Translations under genes and position numbers: made by a program
Shown here: positions 1 to 5,380 of the stretch, in pieces
Position numbering within the stretch: position 1 is the first letter of the stretch
How the letters are laid out: each line of letters begins with the position of its first letter
Source of the DNA: Candidatus Moraniibacteriota bacterium
Lineage (GTDB): Bacteria > Patescibacteriota > Minisyncoccia > CAIUEV01
Assembly: GCA_016867255.1 (NCBI GenBank)
Contig: VGKB01000019.1
Location: 1-15,097, forward strand
Reading direction: 5' to 3'
Length of the DNA stretch: 15,097 nt
The notes under the pieces: generated by a model
Told to the model about the DNA's origin: nothing
The model's database searches: none
What the model saw: only the letters and a program-made list of their open reading frames with translations

Positions 1-51
1 TTTTTCTCTGTTCTACAATTCAAGAGTAATTCATACTTTAATTATGAAATT

Positions 52-336
52 ATGAATAAAACAAAGACTCTTCCTCGTGTTAAAGCGCGCAAGAACGGTT
101 TCGCCAGAATAACCATCAGCGTCCCTCCCCTGGTTCAGATATTTCTGGAGAAGCAAATTCCCAAAAGACAGGTAAGCCAGTTTATTTCCGACGCTATCGT
201 GGAAAGAATCCCCGAAGTTATCGCCAAGAAAAAGAATCTTCATCCCCTAAAGGAGTTCATTCAGCTCGGCAAAAAATACAAAAGCAAGATGACTGTTCCG
301 GAAATAATCGCGGCCATTCATAAAGGAAGAAAATGA
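52..336 (+). CDS. RHH-type antitoxin of a PIN toxin-antitoxin pair
   Basis: Small basic protein (94 aa) that should bind and neutralise the PIN toxin encoded immediately downstream, and autoregulate the pair. Residues about 17-35 (ARITISVPPLVQIFLEKQ) look like the beta-strand and first helix of a ribbon-helix-helix fold, and KRQVSQFISDAIVERI (about 38-53) like its second helix. The C-terminal half is lysine-rich and would be the toxin-wrapping tail. Its TGA overlaps the toxin ATG by 4 bases (ATGA), a typical translationally coupled antitoxin-toxin arrangement. The ATG at 52 is the first usable start, since the ATG at 44 hits a stop after two codons; no SD is visible. The antitoxin role rests mainly on position; the fold call is moderate. 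Confidence 0.7.
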   Translation: MNKTKTLPRVKARKNGFARITISVPPLVQIFLEKQIPKRQVSQFISDAIVERIPEVIAKKKNLHPLKEFIQLGKKYKSKMTVPEIIAAIHKGRK

Positions 337-743
337 AAAAATACGTCTTAGACGCTTCCGCTGTTTTAAGTATGGTTTTAAGCGAAGACAAAGATGCAAT
401 GGCAATTTTTTTGGATTTGGCGGAAAAAGCCGAAAACCAGAAAGTTGAGCTGTATTCAACAGTCTTTTTTCGCCACGAAGTGGCCAACGGCTTGCGTTAT
501 TCCAACAAAAGCAAGCTTGAGATATTGGAAATTTGGAAATATTTCGTGAAGCTGCCCATAATTTGCGGGGATCCGGAAAGAAATTTCCTTGGCTCGGTGG
601 CCAACCTCAGCCGCAAGCTGGGTACCACGGTTTATGATACTTCCTACCATTATCTGGCTATGATTACCGATGGCACCTTCCTCACCCGCGACCGCGGTTA
701 CTATGAGAAAGCCAAAAAGTTGGGCAATATTAAATGTTTTTAA
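333..743 (+). CDS. PIN-domain ribonuclease toxin (VapC-like)
   Basis: Predicted PIN-domain endoribonuclease of 136 aa, the usual VapC size; VapC toxins cleave tRNA or rRNA with Mg2+ held by a cluster of acidic residues. The expected quartet is present: D7 in the opening YVLDASA strand, E49 in RHEVANGL, D102 in TTVYDTSYHYLA and D120 in FLTRDRGYY. The gene starts inside the antitoxin stop (ATGA overlap), with a weak AAGGAAGA just upstream. It ends at 743, one base before the end of the convergent hicA-like gene. Family call firm; the target RNA cannot be told from sequence. Confidence 0.88.
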   Translation: MKKYVLDASAVLSMVLSEDKDAMAIFLDLAEKAENQKVELYSTVFFRHEVANGLRYSNKSKLEILEIWKYFVKLPIICGDPERNFLGSVANLSRKLGTTVYDTSYHYLAMITDGTFLTRDRGYYEKAKKLGNIKCF

Positions 744-744
744 G

Positions 745-969
745 CTATTTTTCCAAAAATTTATCCACTTCAATTTTTGCTTGTTTCAATATGGCTTTTA
801 GGGTGCCCTCCGGCATATCTCCTCTGTGCCTGGGAACAGTGGTAAAGAGGTTGTTGTTCTGATTATACCAGATTTCATGACTGCCTTTAGCTCCACGTAA
901 AAAAACAAACCCAAATTGTTTGAGTTTTTTTGTAATTTCTTTATATTTGAAACCCGAAAGCCTACCCAT
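745..969 (-). CDS. hicA: HicA-like mRNA interferase toxin
   Basis: 74-residue protein of the HicA (YcfA) family: a small double-stranded-RNA-binding-like fold that cleaves mRNA. Family features are visible: the N-terminal helix with GFxYKEITKKLKQFGF, the GSHEIW motif carrying the catalytic histidine (H31), a TTVPRH strand, and the C-terminal GTLKAILKQAKI helix. It abuts the upstream HicB-like gene (stop at 970-972, start at 967-969) with no SD of its own, so translational coupling is likely. The antitoxin-first order is the reverse of the E. coli locus but is seen in other lineages. It converges tail to tail with the PIN toxin. Confidence 0.87.
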   Translation of the reverse strand: MGRLSGFKYKEITKKLKQFGFVFLRGAKGSHEIWYNQNNNLFTTVPRHRGDMPEGTLKAILKQAKIEVDKFLEK

Positions 970-1200
970 TTAGATTCTGATTACAGTGGGATAAAAAATA
1001 CGCTCCGACTCTTGAAATTGAGTTTTTTTGCTTTTTTGCGCTGACAAAATTTTACCCGCAACGTCTTTGGCGATTTTTACGACTTTCTCAAAAGTTTTCG
1101 CTTGAGCCACCAATCCCTGCACATCATTGCTAGTTGCCAAATAATATCCTTCCGGCAATTTCTCAATTTCCAAAATTATATGTTTTCCGCAGTTTTCCAT
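970..1200 (-). CDS. hicB: HicB-like antitoxin
   Basis: 76-residue partner of the adjacent HicA-like toxin. The N-terminal part (LEIEKLPEGYYLATSNDVQG, then the run to KDVA) matches the HicB partial RNase-H-like fold: a strand, EGxY, a conserved xGLVAQAKTFEKV turn and a helix. No obvious C-terminal DNA-binding domain follows; the tail (KSKKTQFQESERIF) is short, so autoregulation may need another element. I chose the ATG at 1200; a TTG at 1212 would add four residues, and neither has an SD. Gene order is antitoxin then toxin. Family call good; start uncertain by 12 bases. Confidence 0.78.
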   Translation of the reverse strand: MENCGKHIILEIEKLPEGYYLATSNDVQGLVAQAKTFEKVVKIAKDVAGKILSAQKSKKTQFQESERIFYPTVIRI

Positions 1201-1256
1201 AGCTTTTTTCAATTATTTACAAGGATATTAAAACCCAAATCAACGATATTGTCTAT

Positions 1257-1293
1257 AAACAAAAAGAGCATGCCGTAGATTGACAACATGCTC
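1257..1293 (-). terminator. Leftward terminator, shared repeat copy 1
   Basis: GAGCATG (1266-1272) pairs with CATGCTC (1287-1293). Read leftward, the hairpin runs into CTTTTTG, an intrinsic-terminator layout. It lies just downstream of the 1306-1839 gene and is one of four related copies in the window; this copy has the least perfect inner stem. Confidence 0.7.
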
Positions 1294-1305
1294 CAATGAA
1301 TAATT

Positions 1306-1839
1306 CTAAAATTGGAAACCGGCAATGTTTTTATCGATGAATTTATCCTGTTCTTCCTCACTGACTCGTTGCTTATCTTTTTCTTTGTTCGCTTCTGTGT
1401 TTTGATATATTGACCCTTCGTTGATTATGCTTCTTATTGCCGCCTTTTCTTTTTCGCTCGCGTCTTTCAGAATATTAAACCCCAGCCCGCTTAACTTCTT
1501 CTCAAGCTCATCTTTGCTGTTCAAGCCTAATACCTTAAAATCAAATATGACTTGGACAAGGTTGCTGTCTTTATCTATGTAAAACACTGTGTCTTTAATT
1601 GCTCTTCCTTCTTCATCATATTCCAACAAAGACATCCAGGGATAATAAAAGTAATTTCCTTTGTAATTGGCAACGAAATTATTTAGTTCTTCGGATTTGA
1701 TTTTTTCGTAGGGTAAATAAATTTTTTTGTTGTTTTGAATATACTCTTCAACAGCTCCCAATTCGTTTAGGTTTTTCTCCTCTGATTTATTTAAATCATC
1801 TGCAAGTTGCTTTTGTCCAATTTTTTGATCGATGGTCAT
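1306..1839 (-). CDS. Unrecognised soluble acidic protein
   Basis: I do not recognise this 177-residue protein. It has no signal peptide or membrane segment. The first 30 residues and the last 35 are charged and probably helical; the middle (about 35-105) is richer in aromatic and beta-type residues (NYFYYPWMSLLEYDEEGRAI, VFYIDKDSNLVQVIFDF), suggesting a small alpha/beta core. A second helical part (LNSKDELEKKLSGLGF) follows. The ATG at 1839 has no SD, but an AT-rich stretch with TTAATTAA repeats lies upstream. The gene sits alone between two copies of the GAGCATG...CATGCTC terminator, like a one-gene cassette. Coding status is supported by length and even amino-acid use; function unknown. Confidence 0.65.
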   Translation of the reverse strand: MTIDQKIGQKQLADDLNKSEEKNLNELGAVEEYIQNNKKIYLPYEKIKSEELNNFVANYKGNYFYYPWMSLLEYDEEGRAIKDTVFYIDKDSNLVQVIFDFKVLGLNSKDELEKKLSGLGFNILKDASEKEKAAIRSIINEGSIYQNTEANKEKDKQRVSEEEQDKFIDKNIAGFQF

Positions 1840-1885
1840 TTTTTTTAAAGTTATTAATAAGTTTGATATATTTTAATTAATTTAA

Positions 1886-1924
1886 TTAAAAACGTAAAGA
1901 GCATGTCGATCTGCGACATGCTCT
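1886..1924 (-). terminator. Leftward terminator, shared repeat copy 2
   Basis: Perfect 11-bp stem: AGAGCATGTCG (1898-1908), loop ATCTG, CGACATGCTCT (1914-1924). Read leftward the stem is followed by TTACGTTTTT. It would end transcription of the 2057-2976 unit, about 130 bases downstream of its last stop. Nearly identical to copy 3 at 3710-3736. Confidence 0.72.
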
Positions 1925-2056
1925 AAAACATTATCACATCTCGAAATAAGACTTTCACCCACTTTTGCGACTCTCTTTGGCAGAAGGGAGAGTTATGTAT
2001 AGAATAAAAGCACGAATTGGCAATAATAAAAATGGCCTTCGGCGTGTTCTCAAACT

Positions 2057-2419
2057 TTAGTTTCCAACACACATTTTGTACGCCGCTTCGATCTCCGCAA
2101 TTAACGGTAAGGCGTGAGGAAGTTCTAGATTCCCCAATTCTGACCTTGATAGTTTTGAAATGCGCTTTAACTCTTTGATTTTTTCTTTAAAATATTCCTG
2201 GTCGACGCCTTCAGGTAATTTCTTCCCTTGTCTAAAATAATTATCAAAGAAAGCTAGGTATTTATTGACAGAATTGATATAAATCCTATACTCGTCTGGA
2301 TCTATTGGCCATTTTTCTGGTTTTGTTTCTTTAAACCTGGGAAATTTTTCCATAAATTTGATCAGCTTAGGGTCGCTTATTAAAAACCGCTTTTTTCTAG
2401 TCTTTTCTCCCCTTGCCAA
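2057..2419 (-). CDS. Unrecognised protein overlapping its upstream neighbour
   Basis: Unrecognised 120-residue basic protein, mostly helical by composition, with a proline-rich turn (ETKPEKWPIDPDEY) and a helical C-terminal half (YFKEKIKELKRISKL). The start is a problem: the full reading needs TTG at 2419, 40 bases inside the upstream gene, with an AGGGGA 14 bases before it. The first in-frame ATG (2353) would give 98 residues and has no SD. Residues before that ATG (RFLISDPKLIKF) read like real protein, so either the TTG is used or the two genes are one reading frame broken by a -1 shift in the A- and T-runs of the overlap. A small hairpin (1970-1993, ACTCTC/GAGAGT) lies downstream. Confidence 0.55.
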   Translation of the reverse strand: MARGEKTRKKRFLISDPKLIKFMEKFPRFKETKPEKWPIDPDEYRIYINSVNKYLAFFDNYFRQGKKLPEGVDQEYFKEKIKELKRISKLSRSELGNLELPHALPLIAEIEAAYKMCVGN

Positions 2420-2976
2420 TATTTAATATACTTTCCCCTATCCTCTTTTGTCATATTTAAAAATTTCTCAAAAAGTTCTTCTGGGCTGTAACCTGGAGCA
2501 TAATGCTCTTTTGTCTTCCCATCAAACCCGACATACTGCCCATACTCTCCGGGCCAAATCTTATCGTTATGCGCCAAAGTAGGATGTTTTAACCTTCTTA
2601 AAACTTCGGTTAATTTTTTTCTTTTTTTCGTTATCTTATCCATAATAATTTTTATTCTCTCATTTATCACGTTCTGACTCTCATTTCTAGGTGATATGTT
2701 TCCCAGCCGCATCTTGAAACTGCTTATATCGTAATATAAATCCCGTCCATATGACTCCCAAAGCTCATACGCCCTTTCGCTATCGTCGGGAATGTCAGGG
2801 GTTTCATAGTTAAATGTTAGCTTTCGAAAATTAGGGTGAGATAATGAGTCCTTTGACAATTCCTGAATATCTTCATATGTTGCTTCGGCGCGCATAGTTT
2901 CAATTTTCAGTTCTTCGGGACTTTTTTTTTTGAAACTCTTTAATATTTCCTTAATTTTTTCATAACTTTTTACCAT
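2380..2976 (-). CDS. Unrecognised charged helical protein
   Basis: 198-residue soluble protein of unknown function. The first 40 residues (KIKEILKSFKKKSPEELKIE) and residues about 105-130 (NERIKIIMDKITKKRKKL) are strongly helical and lysine/glutamate-rich, possibly coiled coil. The C-terminal third has aromatic and glycine turns (KIWPGEYGQYVGFDGKTKEH) followed by a short helical LFEKFLNMTKEDR segment. The ATG at 2976 has no SD. It is first in a two-gene leftward unit with 2057-2419, overlapping by 40 bases, and the IS200-like element lies upstream. I see no catalytic motif; phage or mobile-element cargo is possible but unproven. Confidence 0.6.
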   Translation of the reverse strand: MVKSYEKIKEILKSFKKKSPEELKIETMRAEATYEDIQELSKDSLSHPNFRKLTFNYETPDIPDDSERAYELWESYGRDLYYDISSFKMRLGNISPRNESQNVINERIKIIMDKITKKRKKLTEVLRRLKHPTLAHNDKIWPGEYGQYVGFDGKTKEHYAPGYSPEELFEKFLNMTKEDRGKYIKYWQGEKRLEKSGF

Positions 2977-2989
2977 AAGTTTTGGGTTA

Positions 2990-3031
2990 AATAATTATTG
3001 TCTTCCTTCCATTTTCTAACCGATAATTATT
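2990..3031. repeat. 9-bp inverted repeat upstream of 2976 gene
   Basis: AATAATTAT (2990-2998) and ATAATTATT (3023-3031) form a perfect inverted repeat separated by 24 bases, 14-55 bases before the start of the leftward gene at 2976. The position suits an operator, or chance in AT-rich DNA. I see no convincing -35/-10 pair around it. Confidence 0.35.
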
Positions 3032-3134
3032 AAGGTCAAGCAATCATTTCGCGAGATAAAGTTTTTGCCTTAATCTGAAATTTCTGATTCTTTCCGTGTT
3101 TGGCTTAATACCCCCTAAAAGTTATCAATGAACT

Positions 3135-3158
3135 ACCCCCAGCTCTAGCGCTGGGGGT
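3135..3158. repeat. IS200 right-end hairpin
   Basis: Nine-base-pair stem ACCCCCAGC / GCTGGGGGT with loop TCTAGC, downstream of the transposase stop. In the IS200/IS605 family such subterminal hairpins are bound by TnpA. It could also slow transcription leaving the element. Confidence 0.7.
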
Positions 3159-3186
3159 TTCTATCCTGCAGACTCGTTCGCCTGCC

Positions 3187-3606
3187 CTAGAACATATTCG
3201 CTTGGCTGATATCTATCTGCCGGTACCTTTGTTTCTCAATGTATCTTCGTACTGCAAATTCATTGATCCCGATTGTTGAAACAAAACATCCTCTTGACCA
3301 TACGCTTCCTTTGGGGAATTTCCTGGTTTTTCGCTTAATCCAGGTCGACGATTTGGCCTTGAGAATACAGATTACGTAGGAGATTGAATATTTGGGAGGA
3401 ATGTTTACGTAGAGATGGATATGCTCATCTCCAATGTGCCATTGGAGGATACAAAATCCTTTCCAATGCACGATCGACTTGAAAATTCTTTTGAATTCTT
3501 GTTTAATATAGTTATCTGAGAGTACTTTGTTGCGGTATCTTGTGGTGAAAACAATATGATATTGACAACAGTACGTACAGTGTCTCAGTTGGTATGTTTT
3601 TGCCAT
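3187..3606 (-). CDS. tnpA: IS200-family Y1 HUH transposase TnpA
   Basis: 139-residue single-strand DNA transposase of the IS200/IS605 Y1 type, which nicks and rejoins top-strand ends through a 5'-phosphotyrosine. The HUH pair is H62-I-H64 in GDEHIHLYVNIPPKYS and the likely nucleophile is Y122 in AVRRYIEKQ. The N-terminus (HCTYCCQYHIVFTTRYRNKVL) is typical, and the length is normal, so the gene looks intact. The start at 3606 has a strong SD (GGAGGTGA, 4-6 bases before ATG), but that site is folded into a hairpin. No tnpB accompanies it. Confidence 0.95.
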   Translation of the reverse strand: MAKTYQLRHCTYCCQYHIVFTTRYRNKVLSDNYIKQEFKRIFKSIVHWKGFCILQWHIGDEHIHLYVNIPPKYSISYVICILKAKSSTWIKRKTRKFPKGSVWSRGCFVSTIGINEFAVRRYIEKQRYRQIDISQANMF

Positions 3607-3637
3607 AAAATCACCTCCTTCCCGGGACGGTGATTTT
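3607..3637 (-). promoter_or_regulatory. Hairpin covering the tnpA ribosome-binding site
   Basis: AAAATCACC (3607-3615) pairs perfectly with GGTGATTTT (3629-3637). On the transcript this puts the GGTGA part of the SD and the bases up to the start codon in a 9-bp stem. In Salmonella IS200 an equivalent 5' stem-loop blocks transposase translation; the same role is inferred here. Confidence 0.7.
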
Positions 3638-3673
3638 ATTATAGCATCCGAGAGCTACGCTTCAGAACGGACA

Positions 3674-3691
3674 CACCGGCTCACGCCGGTG
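3674..3691. repeat. IS200 left-end hairpin
   Basis: Seven-base-pair GC-rich stem CACCGGC / GCCGGTG with loop TCAC, about 70 bases upstream of the tnpA start, where the left-end recognition hairpin of an IS200-type element is expected. Confidence 0.65.
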
Positions 3692-3698
3692 GTTTTTC

Positions 3699-3736
3699 TA
3701 TATAAGAAAAGAGCATGTCGATCTACGACATGCTCT
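3699..3736 (-). terminator. Leftward terminator, shared repeat copy 3
   Basis: Perfect 11-bp stem: AGAGCATGTCG (3710-3720), loop ATCTA, CGACATGCTCT (3726-3736). Read leftward it is followed by TTTTCTTATA. It lies 10 bases after the stop of the 3747-4088 gene and differs from copy 2 by a single loop base across the 25-base core. Confidence 0.78.
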
Positions 3737-3746
3737 GCACCGAATT

Positions 3747-4088
3747 TTAGGAAGATTTTCGCACCCTAGATCGAGCATGGATTAGCTCGAGTTCTTGCCA
3801 AAAATCAGGATCATTGAGCGAATTTGAAAGTTCCGTAATTCGCCTTTCGGTCCAACCGAATTCCCTACCAATCCCTTCAAGATGAATCTTCTTGGAAAGC
3901 TGAAAGATTATCAAGTAAAGCACCGACGATCTTTTCTTGTCGAGAGCTCTTAAAATTGCCCTGAATCCTTCGGGAAATTCGGGAAAAGCGACTAATAGAA
4001 TATTTCTGTTTGCGCCCCCCTCGGATCCAATAGACTCCGGATTATCAGTTATCTCCTTGTACATTTTCAGAAAATAATCTTTGTTCAT
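3747..4088 (-). CDS. Unrecognised protein with HTH-like segment
   Basis: 113-residue protein of unknown function. Residues about 68-92 (KIHLEGIGREFGWTERRITEL) resemble a helix-turn-helix: helix, G/W turn, then a polar recognition-type helix. The middle (FPEGFRAILRALDKKRSSVLYLIIFQLS) is amphipathic and may pack against it. A strong SD (AGGAGG, about 5 bases before the ATG) precedes the start. It follows the 4098-4337 gene by 9 bases and so is second in a leftward two-gene unit ending in the shared terminator. A DNA-binding role is a guess from the HTH-like pattern alone. Confidence 0.65.
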   Translation of the reverse strand: MNKDYFLKMYKEITDNPESIGSEGGANRNILLVAFPEFPEGFRAILRALDKKRSSVLYLIIFQLSKKIHLEGIGREFGWTERRITELSNSLNDPDFWQELELIHARSRVRKSS

Positions 4089-4097
4089 ATTTTCCTC

Positions 4098-4337
4098 CTA
4101 TTCCACCTCGATTTCGCCATTCCACCGAACATTCCCAGTATCCTTCAGGACATTTAGGGCCTTGGCAATAACCCTAGGCCATTCATCATCTTTCAGCCGG
4201 AGCAAATTCCAGCTGATGTACTGAGGATCGTTTTCAATCACCAAGAAGAGATGCTCACTTAGAACATTATCTTCACCTGCAACATCCACCTTGTAAAAAG
4301 CCGTATGTTCTCTCTGCTCAACCATGATCAGTTTCAT
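4098..4337 (-). CDS. Unrecognised small acidic protein
   Basis: 79-residue acidic protein without a family I recognise. The first half has beta-type alternation (AFYKVDVAGE, EHLFLVIE); the second has a helical stretch (WPRVIAKALNVLKDTG) and a final strand (VRWNGEIEVE), consistent with a small alpha/beta fold. The ATG at 4337 follows AGGAGAAAAAGA, a good SD. It is the first gene of a leftward pair with 3747-4088 and is transcribed away from the TrmB-like regulator through a region where the two promoters overlap, so control by that regulator is plausible. Confidence 0.62.
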   Translation of the reverse strand: MKLIMVEQREHTAFYKVDVAGEDNVLSEHLFLVIENDPQYISWNLLRLKDDEWPRVIAKALNVLKDTGNVRWNGEIEVE

Positions 4338-4393
4338 TCTTTTTCTCCTGTTGTTGTTTGGTCAATGTACTTGTGTCAAGACAGATTTTCATC

Positions 4394-4422
4394 TTGACGC
4401 GCTAGTATATCATAGATATGAT
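4394..4422 (+). promoter_or_regulatory. Promoter of the TrmB-like gene
   Basis: TTGACG (4394-4399), 17-base spacer, TATGAT (4417-4422): near-consensus sigma-70 spacing. The expected start is near 4429, leaving a leader of about 54 bases before ATG 4483. The whole element overlaps the opposing promoter at 4404-4431. Confidence 0.65.
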
Positions 4423-4431
4423 GAGTGGCAA
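4404..4431 (-). promoter_or_regulatory. Opposing promoter of the 4337 leftward pair
   Basis: On the minus strand: TTGCCA (4431-4426), 16-base spacer, TATACT (4409-4404), five of six consensus matches in each box. Its -10 sits inside the spacer of the rightward promoter, so polymerase could not occupy both at once. Confidence 0.5.
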
Positions 4432-4482
4432 AGATGGCGTTATGGTGGTTATTATCACCACAAATAATATTAACTAAAAGCT

Positions 4483-5232
4483 ATGTACACAGAGACTCTC
4501 CAAGACTTAGGTTTAGCGCGCAACGAAGCACGAATCTTTGAAACTCTCATCAAAGAAGGTATTCTGAGTATCGGCGAGATCGCTTCCCATGCAGGGATTA
4601 ACCGCCGCAATGTTTATGACTCAATCAACCGGCTTACCGAAAAAGGATTGGTATTTGAATTAATCGAGGAAGAAGGCAGCCGTTATGAAGCTGTGGAACC
4701 GGACAAATTGATGGAAATGATCAAAGAGAAAGAAAATGCCTTGTCCAACATCCTACCCGAACTGCGTAAAATGTATGACAAACAATCCTTCAGCGAAGCA
4801 GTCTATATCTATAAAGGTGTGGAAGGATATAAAACATATATGCGAGACATCCTGAGGGTGGGCCAAGATGTTTACGTTATCGGTGGAAAAGGCACTTGGG
4901 CAGATGACAAACTCAAACCATTTACTATTCCTTTCATGGATGAAATGAAAAAGAGAGGCTTAAAAATGTATATTCTATTTGAACACCAGGTAATGAAAAC
5001 CAAAAGTGAATCGTTAAACTCTTTAAAAAAGAAAATGGTATGCCGTTATTTGTCTAAGGAATATTCTACTTCAGTAGTACTAGACATTTTTGGCAACCGA
5101 ACCTTGATTTTCTCCCATCTAGCAAAAGGTAATTTTGACGAAGATGCCTCATTCACTGTTATTGTTAATCAACAAATCGCTGATGCCTTCCGCGTTTGGT
5201 TTAAAGCCTTGTGGACCATTTCGAAAAAATAA
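4483..5232 (+). CDS. TrmB-like transcriptional regulator
   Basis: 249-residue regulator with an N-terminal TrmB-type winged helix-turn-helix (about 1-72): LQDLGLARNEARIFETLIKE, IGEIASHAGINRRNVYDSI (recognition helix about 40-52) and the wing LTEKGLVFELIEEEGSRYEAV. A helical linker (about 75-100, LMEMIKEKENALSNILPELR) could dimerise. The C-terminal part (about 105-249: VYIYKGVEGYKTYMRDIL, VYVIGGKG, KMYILFE, NRTLIFS) resembles the effector domain of TrmB-like proteins in these bacteria. Classical TrmB senses sugars, but the ligand here is unknown. There is no SD before the ATG. The likely target is its own divergent control region. Base composition is AT-leaning, unlike the block to its right. 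Confidence 0.85.
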   Translation: MYTETLQDLGLARNEARIFETLIKEGILSIGEIASHAGINRRNVYDSINRLTEKGLVFELIEEEGSRYEAVEPDKLMEMIKEKENALSNILPELRKMYDKQSFSEAVYIYKGVEGYKTYMRDILRVGQDVYVIGGKGTWADDKLKPFTIPFMDEMKKRGLKMYILFEHQVMKTKSESLNSLKKKMVCRYLSKEYSTSVVLDIFGNRTLIFSHLAKGNFDEDASFTVIVNQQIADAFRVWFKALWTISKK

Positions 5233-5257
5233 AAAGAGCATGCCGCATGACATGCTC
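5224..5257 (-). terminator. Leftward terminator, shared repeat copy 4
   Basis: GAGCATG (5236-5242) / CATGCTC (5251-5257), read leftward into CTTTTTATTTTTT. It lies between the convergent TrmB-like gene (stop 5232) and the GC-rich block (last stop 5381), so its T-tract serves the latter. Rightward it lacks a T-tract. Confidence 0.7.
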
Positions 5258-5380
5258 AAATATGAAAAGCTATAAAAACTCTTGCCGGTGCCTGCCTATG
5301 GGTTCAGACACACGGCGGCATTTGTTTCCAGCCAGTGTAGCTCCCGACCATCTCGCCCGCCTAAGCGGTCGGACCGGGCC

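Larger units (their letters stand above)
3135..3691 (-). mobile_element. IS200-type insertion sequence (single tnpA)
   Basis: A single Y1 transposase gene with a subterminal hairpin on each side: ACCCCCAGC/GCTGGGGGT at 3135-3158 downstream and CACCGGC/GCCGGTG at 3674-3691 upstream. This is the IS200/IS605 design: no terminal inverted repeats, no tnpB, and single-strand transposition guided by end hairpins. Outer boundaries are approximate because the cleavage tetranucleotides cannot be placed without an empty-site comparison. The left end nearly touches the shared terminator at 3710, which may have been its landing place. Confidence 0.8.
4375..4461. promoter_or_regulatory. Three inverted repeats, candidate operators
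   Basis: GTCAAGA (4375-4381) / TCTTGAC (4392-4398) overlaps the rightward -35. ATCATA-GA-TATGAT (4409-4422) covers its -10. GTGGT (4445-4449) / ACCAC (4457-4461) lies in the leader of the TrmB-like gene. Three dyads in 87 bases between a regulator and a divergent unit suggest autoregulation; which one is the real operator cannot be told. Confidence 0.5.

Noticed and set aside
1257..5257. Integron attC array as explanation of the repeated palindromes
   Set aside because: No GTTRRRY/RYYYAAC core sites, and the T-tract on one side fits terminators better. Cassette-like exchange stays possible by another route.
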